A DNA stretch of 5,062 nucleotides from Bacillota bacterium (lineage in GTDB: Bacteria > Bacillota > Dethiobacteria > DTU022 > JAAZDU01), in contig JAAZDU010000350.1 of the NCBI GenBank assembly GCA_012512665.1, positions 1 through 5,062 of the forward strand. Reading direction: 5' to 3'. The position numbers and the translations under genes are program-made. Shown piece by piece: positions 1-5,062 of the stretch (its first letter is position 1; each line of letters opens with the position of its first letter). The notes under the pieces were generated by a model, which was not told the DNA's origin, ran no database searches, and saw only the letters and a list, made by a program, of their open reading frames with translations.

Positions 1-1305
1 AGCCTTAACAGCGCCACCCATCTCATCTATGCGTTCCAGGTATTCCCATACTCTCTTCTCTATTTCATCGGTTAATTTTTCTATATAATAAGAACCTCCC
101 AGTGGATCAACTGTATCGGTAACTCCCAGCTCATAAGCCACAACCTGCTGGGTGCGCAAAGCAATGGAAACAGCATGCTCGCTGGGCAAAGCCAGTGCCT
201 CATCATAAGAGTTAGTATGCAGCGACTGTGTTCCGCCCAGCACCGCTGCCAAGGCCTGGTAAGCTACCCTCATGATATTGACCATTGGCTGCTGGGCAGT
301 AAGGCTGCACCCCGCTGTTTGTGTATGGAAGCGCAGCATCATGGATCTAGGGTTTTGAGCACCAAAGCGTTCTTTCATAATTCTAGCCCATATCCGGCGA
401 GCTGCTCTAAACTTGCATATCTCCTCAAAAAAATTAAGATGGGCATTAAAGAAAAAGGATAACCTGGGTGCAAAAGTGTCAACTGGCAGGCCTGCATCAA
501 TAGCAGCTTGCACATAAGCAATACCATTAGCCAGGGTAAAAGCCACCTCTTGCACTGCTGTAGCACCCGCTTCTCTTATGTGATAACCGCTAATGCTGAT
601 AGTATTCCAATTAGGCACATGCTGTGAGCAATAGGCAAATATATCTGTAATAAGGCGCATAGAAGGTTGGGGTGGAAAGATATAAGTTCCCCTTGCTACA
701 TACTCTTTTAATATATCATTTTGAATTGTACCTCCAACTTTATCATAAGAAACTCCCTGTTTCTCCGCTACAGCCAGATACATGGCCAGAATTATAGCGG
801 CGGGGGCATTGATAGTCATGGAAGTAGTAACCTTGTCAAGTGGTATGTTGGCAAAAAGTGTTTCCATATCTTTTAAAGAATCTATGGCAACCCCTACTTT
901 ACCTACTTCTCCCCTGGCCAGGGGGTGGTCCGAGTCATACCCGATCTGGGTAGGCAGATCAAAGGCTACACTGAGACCTGTCTGTCCCTGCCCCAGAAGG
1001 TAGCGAAAACGCTTGTTCGTTTCTTCTGCACTGCCAAAGCCTGCATACTGGCGCATAGTCCACAAGCGGCCCCGGTACATATTGGGTTGTACTCCCCTTG
1101 TAAAAGGATACTCCCCAGGCAACCCTACTTTTTTTTCATAGTCAAAATCCTGATTATCCAGAGGGGTATAAACCGTATCAACAGTTATACCTGAATCGGT
1201 CAGGAACTCTTTTTTCCGTTCCGGCCTTTTAGTAATTTTAGATGCTAATTTTTCATTCCAAACCTTCTTTTTTGCCGCAAGCCGCTCTACTTTTTCTTTA
1301 TCCAT
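1..1305 (-). CDS. mcmA: Methylmalonyl-CoA mutase, large (N-terminal, catalytic) subunit, 3' end outside window
   Basis: The open frame runs from ATG at 1305 to the window edge without a stop (435 codons); the C-terminal part is cut off. The enzyme interconverts methylmalonyl-CoA and succinyl-CoA by a B12-dependent radical carbon-skeleton rearrangement in the cytoplasm. The TIM-barrel signatures are clear: RQYAGF (residues 85-90), [15 protein letters not shown] (112-126), [11 protein letters not shown] (192-202), FPPQPSMR (210-217), [10 protein letters not shown] (239-248), FAPRLSFF (278-285), [10 protein letters not shown] (357-366) and DPLGGSYY (400-407). By alignment to the Propionibacterium enzyme, from memory and with a constant offset of 2, the active-site residues Tyr89, Gln197, Arg207, Tyr243 and His244 correspond to Y87, Q195, R205, Y241 and H242. 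Tyr and Arg at the first and third of these favour methylmalonyl-CoA over isobutyryl-CoA mutase, which has Phe and Gln there. Whether the B12-binding domain is fused or is a separate downstream gene cannot be seen; proteins of this type usually have a separate small subunit. It lies 111 bases behind sucD and is probably co-transcribed. Confidence 0.96.
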   Translation of the reverse strand, partial: MDKEKVERLAAKKKVWNEKLASKITKRPERKKEFLTDSGITVDTVYTPLDNQDFDYEKKVGLPGEYPFTRGVQPNMYRGRLWTMRQYAGFGSAEETNKRFRYLLGQGQTGLSVAFDLPTQIGYDSDHPLARGEVGKVGVAIDSLKDMETLFANIPLDKVTTSMTINAPAAIILAMYLAVAEKQGVSYDKVGGTIQNDILKEYVARGTYIFPPQPSMRLITDIFAYCSQHVPNWNTISISGYHIREAGATAVQEVAFTLANGIAYVQAAIDAGLPVDTFAPRLSFFFNAHLNFFEEICKFRAARRIWARIMKERFGAQNPRSMMLRFHTQTAGCSLTAQQPMVNIMRVAYQALAAVLGGTQSLHTNSYDEALALPSEHAVSIALRTQQVVAYELGVTDTVDPLGGSYYIEKLTDEIEKRVWEYLERIDEMGGAVKA

Positions 1306-1316
1306 CAAAAAGTCAT

Positions 1317-1324
1317 CCCTCCTT
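1317..1324 (-). promoter_or_regulatory. Ribosome binding site of the methylmalonyl-CoA mutase gene
   Basis: The minus strand reads AAGGAGGG here, a near-perfect anti-16S match. It lies 12 bases before ATG 1305, slightly long, and 9 bases (GGAGG to start) before an in-frame TTG at 1308. An in-frame TGA at 1324-1326 rules out any start further upstream. ATG 1305 is preferred on codon strength, TTG 1308 on spacing; the two proteins differ by one residue. An out-of-frame ATG at 1316 directly after the site opens only a three-codon frame, whose TGA overlaps ATG 1305. Confidence 0.75.
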
Positions 1325-1347
1325 CACCAGCTTTCTTAAGTACTTAT

Positions 1348-1389
1348 AAGTCCAGGGGCCAGATAAATATGCTTCTGGCTCCTGGACTT
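1348..1389 (-). repeat. Intercistronic hairpin (16-bp inverted repeat) between sucD and the mutase gene
   Basis: The arms at 1348-1363 and 1374-1389 are reverse complements at 15 of 16 positions around a 10-base loop. The single exception is a G/T pair: a tolerated G-U in plus-strand RNA but an A-C mismatch in the operon (minus-strand) transcript. Neither side is followed by a run of T in its transcription direction, so this is not a standard intrinsic terminator. It starts 27 bases after the sucD stop and ends 24 bases before the mutase ribosome binding site. A role in partial termination, RNA processing or mRNA 3'-end protection that sets the sucCD to mutase ratio is possible but inferred. 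Confidence 0.85.
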
Positions 1390-1416
1390 GTTGCAGCCTA
1401 TAAAATAATACAGAAA

Positions 1417-2286
1417 TCATATCTTATCTTTAATAAGGGAAACGATCTCAAAAGGTAAAGCTGCTACAGGCACTCCGGCTGCCTCTAAGGCTTTTACCTT
1501 CCCCTCAAAAGTACCTTTTCCTCTTTCAATTATCGCTCCAGCATGCCCCATGCGCTTACCAGGAGGAGCGCTCTTGCCGGCCAAGTAAGCTACTACAGGT
1601 TTAGTCATTTTTTCCTTAATAAACTCCGCTGCTTCCTCTTCTGCAGCACCCCCAATTTCACCTACCATCACAACAAGCTTCGTTTCCTCATCTTTTTCAA
1701 ATTCCTTTAAAACATCTATAAAGTTTAGGCCTACTACCCTGTCACCGCCCATACCAACCACTGTCGTGGTCCCGTAGCCAGCTTCTTTCAAATTGGCTAC
1801 AATTTCGTAGCTCAACGTGCCGCTGCGCGCCACCACTCCTACAGGACCAGGCACATATATTTGGTTTGGCATAATGCCGATCTTACATTTTCCTGAAGAA
1901 ATTATACCAAATGTATTAGGGCCTACCACCGTTGTCCCTTTGGAGCGTGCATAAGACATAATACTTACAGCATCCTGCAGCGGAATTCCTTCTGTAATCA
2001 GGACCACTACTTTAACACCAGCACTTATAGACTCAAAAGCTCCATCCTTGGCAAAAGGCGCCGGGACAAAAAGAATAGACGCATCTATTGCCCCTACCTT
2101 TTCTTTGGCAGCTTCTATAGTATCAAAAACGGTGATACCTTCTACTTCCCTACCAGCCTTGCCGGGAGATACCCCGGCCACAATATTGGTACCGTAGGAT
2201 AGCATCTGCTTGGTATGAAAAGAGCCCTGGTTCCCAGTAATGCCCTGTACCAATACTTTTGTTGTTTCGTTTATAAAAATTGCCAT
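1417..2286 (-). CDS. sucD: Succinyl-CoA synthetase (ligase), alpha subunit
   Basis: This 289-residue protein has the usual length for the alpha subunit of cytoplasmic succinate-CoA ligase, which interconverts succinyl-CoA + NDP + phosphate and succinate + CoA + NTP. The N-terminal CoA-binding Rossmann domain has VQGITGNQGSFHTKQM (residues 13-28) and GVSPGKAG (38-45). The ligase domain has GPNTFGII (122-129), ARSGTLSYE (153-161), GEIGGAAEEEAA (209-220) and GKRMGHAGAI (243-252), in which H248 is the histidine phosphorylated during catalysis (His246 in E. coli). ATG 2286 is supported by AAGGAGGA at 2293-2300 with 7 bases between GGAGG and start. The gene follows sucC by 29 bases, so the two subunits are co-expressed. 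Two positions differ from the usual pattern: Phe126 where GPNTPG normally has Pro, and GGDR (180-183) where GGDP is common. A related ligase such as malate-CoA ligase has the same fold, but its genes have other neighbours; the mutase next door favours succinate. Confidence 0.96.
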   Translation of the reverse strand: MAIFINETTKVLVQGITGNQGSFHTKQMLSYGTNIVAGVSPGKAGREVEGITVFDTIEAAKEKVGAIDASILFVPAPFAKDGAFESISAGVKVVVLITEGIPLQDAVSIMSYARSKGTTVVGPNTFGIISSGKCKIGIMPNQIYVPGPVGVVARSGTLSYEIVANLKEAGYGTTTVVGMGGDRVVGLNFIDVLKEFEKDEETKLVVMVGEIGGAAEEEAAEFIKEKMTKPVVAYLAGKSAPPGKRMGHAGAIIERGKGTFEGKVKALEAAGVPVAALPFEIVSLIKDKI

Positions 2287-2315
2287 TGTCTATCCTCCTT
2301 AACTTATTATACCAT

Positions 2316-3422
2316 TTACTGCTCACTAAGCTCTGCAGCTTTCTTGGCCGTTTCCTGCATGGTGCGATATGCATGGACACCAACTTCCTCCAGGATCTTC
2401 CTACCTGCCTCTTCATTAGTCCCTACAAGACGAAAAACTACCGGGACGGTGATACCTTTACTTTTCTTAACGTTGGCAAAGGCGGAGGCTACATCATCAC
2501 AACGGGTAATGCCACCAAAAATATTAATCATTATCACTTTAGGATTAGTTTCTAAAAGCAACTCCAGAGCCCTGGCAGTTTGCTCCACTCCAGCTCCTCC
2601 TCCAGCATCCAGGAAATTAGCAGGCTTTCCACCATAGTAGTTTAAGGTATCCAGAGTAGCCATGGCCATACCCGCTCCGTTAGCCATAACAGCGATATCG
2701 CCGTCAAGCTGCACGTAGGCCAGCCCCAGGTCGTATGCTTTCTTTTCTAATGCAGTTCTTTCCTCCACCCCTGGTAAATCCTTGTGCCGGAAAAGGCTGT
2801 CATCATCAATAGTTACTTTGGCATCAGCTGCAATGACTTTATCACCGCTTATTACCAGGGGATTTATTTCAACCAGCTCCGCATCCATTTCACAGAACAT
2901 CTTATAAAGCTTTAACAATATATCGGTAAAAGACTTGGCTACCGACCCTGTAAGACCCATACGCCGGCATACATCCCTGGCAATAAAAGGCTGCACACCA
3001 ATAAAAACATCAATAATCTTCTTTACAATAAATTCTTCCGGCACTTCTTCAATATCCATGCCTCCCTGGCTTGATGCGAGAAGAACCGGGCTTTTTGAAG
3101 CTCTGTCTACAGTAATAGATAAATAAAGCTCTTGATCTATCTGTAATTTCTCTTCTACCAACAAGGTTTCAACCTTATAACCACCTATTTCCATTTGCAA
3201 TAACTTTTCAGCTTCCGCAGCTGCCTGGTTAAAATCATCAATAAAAGAAATTCCTCCAGCTTTTCCCCTCTTGCCTGTTAGCACCTGGGATTTCATAACA
3301 CAGGAGCCGATTTCTTTAACAGCAGCGACAGCTTCTGCAGGGGTCCTGGCAACGATCCCCTTGGGGACAGGAATGCCAAATTTGGCAAACATTTCTTTCC
3401 CCATAAATTCATACAACTTCAC
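2316..3422 (-). CDS. sucC: Succinyl-CoA synthetase (ligase), beta subunit, NDP-forming
   Basis: This is the nucleotide- and succinate-binding partner of SucD: an ATP-grasp domain followed by a CoA-ligase domain. Numbering from GTG 3422 gives 368 residues, a little shorter than the roughly 390 of E. coli SucC. Motifs in order are LYEFMGKEMF (3-12), QVLTGKRGKAGGI (46-58) in the ATP-grasp fold, SSQGGMDIEEVPEE (117-130), VEINPL (184-189) with the Mg/nucleotide residues E185 and N187, D200 in AADAKV, NGAGMAMATLD (248-258), NFLDAGGGA (269-277) and FGGITRCDDVA (302-311). The C-terminal domain contacts the alpha subunit near its phosphohistidine. A longer frame with GTG at 3428 exists, but it leaves only 2 bases to the ribosome binding site, whereas 3422 gives 8 and the family-typical MKLYE start. 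ADP versus GDP preference cannot be read from the sequence. sucC is the first enzyme gene after the regulator, and the 82-base gap before it holds the likely control elements. Confidence 0.96.
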   Translation of the reverse strand: MKLYEFMGKEMFAKFGIPVPKGIVARTPAEAVAAVKEIGSCVMKSQVLTGKRGKAGGISFIDDFNQAAAEAEKLLQMEIGGYKVETLLVEEKLQIDQELYLSITVDRASKSPVLLASSQGGMDIEEVPEEFIVKKIIDVFIGVQPFIARDVCRRMGLTGSVAKSFTDILLKLYKMFCEMDAELVEINPLVISGDKVIAADAKVTIDDDSLFRHKDLPGVEERTALEKKAYDLGLAYVQLDGDIAVMANGAGMAMATLDTLNYYGGKPANFLDAGGGAGVEQTARALELLLETNPKVIMINIFGGITRCDDVASAFANVKKSKGITVPVVFRLVGTNEEAGRKILEEVGVHAYRTMQETAKKAAELSEQ

Positions 3423-3430
3423 AGACACAA

Positions 3431-3437
3431 CCTCCTT
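3431..3437 (-). promoter_or_regulatory. Ribosome binding site that selects the sucC start
   Basis: The minus strand reads AAGGAGG here, a perfect anti-16S match. GTG 3422 lies 8 bases downstream of GGAGG, the optimal distance. GTG 3428 lies only 2 bases downstream, too close for efficient initiation. This places the SucC N-terminus at the second of the two in-frame GTG codons. Confidence 0.8.
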
Positions 3438-3470
3438 GTTATTTACATTTTTTTATATGGACATTACTAG

Positions 3471-3491
3471 TTTCGCCTTTTTTAGGCAAAA
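3471..3491. promoter_or_regulatory. Inverted repeat in the regulator-sucC gap, candidate operator or small hairpin
   Basis: On the minus strand, TTTTGCC and GGCGAAA flank a 7-base A-rich centre; the arms pair at all positions if one G-U is allowed, and one more T-A pair extends the stem to 8 bp with a 5-base loop. It begins 13 bases after the regulator stop and ends about 33 bases before the sucC ribosome binding site. No T run follows it, so it is not an obvious terminator. Its size (21 bp) and place suit a dimeric Fis-type helix-turn-helix protein such as the neighbouring regulator, but that link is inference. An AT-rich stretch containing TATAAA follows on the minus strand, but I see no matching -35 box. 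Confidence 0.45.
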
Positions 3492-3504
3492 ACCTACCTA
3501 TATG

Positions 3505-5062
3505 TTAAAGATTAACCTTATATTTTTTGATTTTATTATACAAAGTAGCAAGAGAGATATTCAGAGCCTTGGCAGCTTTTTTCTTACCTTCTAATGTATC
3601 ACCAAAACGGGAGAGTGCAGTTTTAAGCATCATCTGCTCCATTTTATCAAGCGGGATAACCTCTGAATACTGTGACACTCCCAGGTTACCAAATTTGCCT
3701 ATATAGGGAGAGAGATGCCCCTGCTGAACTAAGGAACCATCTGCTAAAACCATGGCTTTCTCCATAACATGCTCCAGTTCCTTTATATTGCCAGGCCAAT
3801 CATAATTAATTAAAAACTGTAATGCTTCAGGAGTAATGCCATGTACCTTTTTGCCCAGTTTTCTGTTAAATATTTCAATAAAAAAATCTACAAGAAGAGG
3901 CAAATCTTCCAGGCGCTGGCGTAGAGGTGGTATGGTAAGTTTTACTGTCTGAAGTAAAAAGTAAAGCTCTTCTAAAAAAAGTCCTTTTTGAACCAGCCTT
4001 TGCAAGTTCAAACTTGTAGCTGCTATGACTCTTACATTAGCCCGCAACACCTCTTTCGAGCCAATTCGCTGAAATTCGCCATGCCGGAGGAAACGCAACA
4101 ATTTTTCCTGGAATTTCAAGTTCATCTCCCCCAGGCCGTCTAAAAAAAGAGTTCCCCCTTGAGCCAACTCAACCTTTCCCATTTTTGTTTTGGTAGCGCT
4201 ACTGAAGGAGCCTTTTTCGTAACCGAAAAATTCCGTTTCCCAAAGGGCTTCAGGTATAGCAGAACAATTGATCTTAATAAATGGTTTGCTTGATCTGTTG
4301 CTAGCATTATGTATAGCTTGGGCATAAATATCCTTACCGGTGCCGCTCTCCCCTGTTATTAAAATCGGTGCTTCACTGCGGGCAGCTTTTTTTGCGCTTT
4401 CCAAGGTTGCTTTAAAAATTTTACTCTGACCTATAAGATCATGAAAATAGTACTTACAAGCGGTTATCTGATCTATGGTTTCATAAAGATTCGCAATGAT
4501 TGTATTACTTTTTTGTAATTCGTCCATCAATTTTAAAATATCGTTGATGGGTTGAAAAACCACCACCGCTCCTTCCATCTCTCCTTCCACCACAATAGGA
4601 GAAGCATGGGAAATTACTTCGACATCGGAACCGCCAACATGCGTGCGATAGCCTATGACAGGTTTTTGCTTAATTAAAGATCTTGCCAGGGCCCCCTGCG
4701 GGGAAACTTCAAATATATTTTTCCCAACCCGCTCTTTTTCAGGTATACCAGTTACTTTAGTAAAGGCAGGATTAACATATTTTATCCTTCCGTCATTATC
4801 TGCTACCTCTATAGCGTCCTGCACAGCATTAAGGATAGCCCAAAGTTCACCTTTAAGTTTTTTAACTTCCAGAAGGCGTTCCAGTGATTTAATCAAGGCC
4901 ATAATAAAATTGCTTTCGTACAGGGAAACCAACTCCGTTTCCTCTGCCTTAAATGCAGACAATTGCTCCCCTACTTCTTTGGCCTTACAGGCATTTACAA
5001 TAAGATGAATATCAGGCCGTGCAAGGAGTTTTGCTAGATCCTGCGTTGCAAAAAAATGATGC
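3505..5062 (-). CDS. NtrC/TyrR-like PAS-AAA+-Fis transcriptional regulator with degenerate motor motifs, 5' end outside window
   Basis: The frame is open to the window edge, so the start is missing; an internal TTG at 4962 is not a credible start because coding continues upstream. Residues below count from that TTG. About 33 visible residues precede it, including LLARPDIHLIVNAC, which resembles the end of the NAD-binding Rossmann-like module found at the front of some Firmicutes PAS regulators (inference). A PAS domain follows at about 40-140 (GRIKYVNPAFTKVTG), then a helical linker to 170, the AAA+ domain at 174-412 and a Fis-type DNA-binding helix-turn-helix at 440-485 (KKAAKALNISLATLYNKIKKY). 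Walker A (GESGTGKD, 204-211) and the switch Asn (N232) are kept. The sigma-54 loop GAFTGA reads GSFSSA (251-256), Walker B LFLDE reads LFLDG (G276), sensor I Asn is S317, both arginine fingers are Leu (L330, L336), and the sensor II Arg is K394. The product likely controls the downstream sucCD-mutase genes, sensing a ligand through PAS, but probably not as a normal sigma-54 ATPase. Confidence 0.92.
   Translation of the reverse strand, partial: HHFFATQDLAKLLARPDIHLIVNACKAKEVGEQLSAFKAEETELVSLYESNFIMALIKSLERLLEVKKLKGELWAILNAVQDAIEVADNDGRIKYVNPAFTKVTGIPEKERVGKNIFEVSPQGALARSLIKQKPVIGYRTHVGGSDVEVISHASPIVVEGEMEGAVVVFQPINDILKLMDELQKSNTIIANLYETIDQITACKYYFHDLIGQSKIFKATLESAKKAARSEAPILITGESGTGKDIYAQAIHNASNRSSKPFIKINCSAIPEALWETEFFGYEKGSFSSATKTKMGKVELAQGGTLFLDGLGEMNLKFQEKLLRFLRHGEFQRIGSKEVLRANVRVIAATSLNLQRLVQKGLFLEELYFLLQTVKLTIPPLRQRLEDLPLLVDFFIEIFNRKLGKKVHGITPEALQFLINYDWPGNIKELEHVMEKAMVLADGSLVQQGHLSPYIGKFGNLGVSQYSEVIPLDKMEQMMLKTALSRFGDTLEGKKKAAKALNISLATLYNKIKKYKVNL

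Noticed and set aside
1305..1316. Three-codon frame (ATG ACT TTT TGA) overlapping the mutase start in a TGATG arrangement
   Set aside because: The ribosome binding site almost touches its ATG, so initiation there is unlikely, and so short a frame is easily produced by chance. It does not look like a leader peptide.
1348..1389. Intrinsic terminator separating sucD from the mutase gene
   Set aside because: The stem is strong, but no T run follows on either strand, so a rho-independent terminator is not supported.
2306..2314. A perfect extended -10 element (TGG plus TATAAT on the minus strand) in the sucC-sucD gap
   Set aside because: No -35-like hexamer lies 16-18 bases upstream, and a transcript from it would start almost inside the sucD ribosome binding site. 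In a 29-base AT-rich gap the match may be chance, so I did not list it as a promoter.
2215..2637. Plus-strand open frames, the longest opposite the sucC/sucD junction, and others opposite the mutase and regulator genes
   Set aside because: They lie antisense to genes with clear family motifs, show no recognisable domains of their own and have no convincing ribosome binding sites; they are shadows of the minus-strand genes.
3486..3498. Sigma-54 type -24/-12 promoter before sucC (GG and TTTTTGC on the minus strand)
   Set aside because: The spacing between GG and GC is 9, not the required 10, so it is not annotated as a promoter; it is discussed only as a possible relic.
3505..4962. Regulator starting at TTG 4962
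   Set aside because: The same frame stays open with plausible coding sequence to the right edge, and no ribosome binding site precedes the TTG, so the gene is treated as 5'-truncated by the window.

Overview
The window holds four genes, all read right to left on the minus strand. They look like part of one metabolic operon of an anaerobic Firmicute (Clostridia). That assignment is an inference. It rests on strong AGGAGG-type ribosome binding sites, moderately AT-rich DNA, GTG as a start codon, a separate two-subunit succinyl-CoA synthetase, and a methylmalonyl-CoA mutase large subunit of the archaeal/Firmicutes type. The same gene content is known from the methylmalonyl-CoA (mmc) clusters of syntrophic propionate oxidisers such as Pelotomaculum, and from propionate-producing relatives.

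In transcription order: (1) 5062-3505, a regulator of the sigma-54 activator (NtrC-like) family whose 5' end lies outside the window; it has a pre-PAS region, a PAS domain, an AAA+ domain and a Fis-type helix-turn-helix. (2) 3504-3423, an 82-base gap with an inverted repeat and the leader of the next gene. (3) 3422-2316, sucC, succinyl-CoA synthetase beta. (4) 2286-1417, sucD, the alpha subunit, 29 bases behind sucC. (5) 1416-1306, a gap dominated by a 16-bp hairpin. (6) 1305-1, the first 435 codons of methylmalonyl-CoA mutase, running off the left edge.

Together the enzymes link methylmalonyl-CoA, succinyl-CoA and succinate. The mutase interconverts the two CoA esters, and the synthetase couples succinyl-CoA cleavage to nucleoside triphosphate formation. 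In a propionate oxidiser the flow would be propionyl-CoA to succinate; in a propionate producer it would be the reverse. The window does not decide the direction.

The most notable observation is in the regulator. Its Walker A motif and PAS domain look intact, but the AAA+ domain has replacements at nearly every position needed for ATP hydrolysis and sigma-54 contact: the GAFTGA loop, the Walker B glutamate, sensor I, both arginine fingers and sensor II. No correctly spaced -24/-12 promoter is visible in front of sucC. The protein may therefore be a sigma-54-independent regulator (compare TyrR) that kept the fold and nucleotide pocket but lost the motor.
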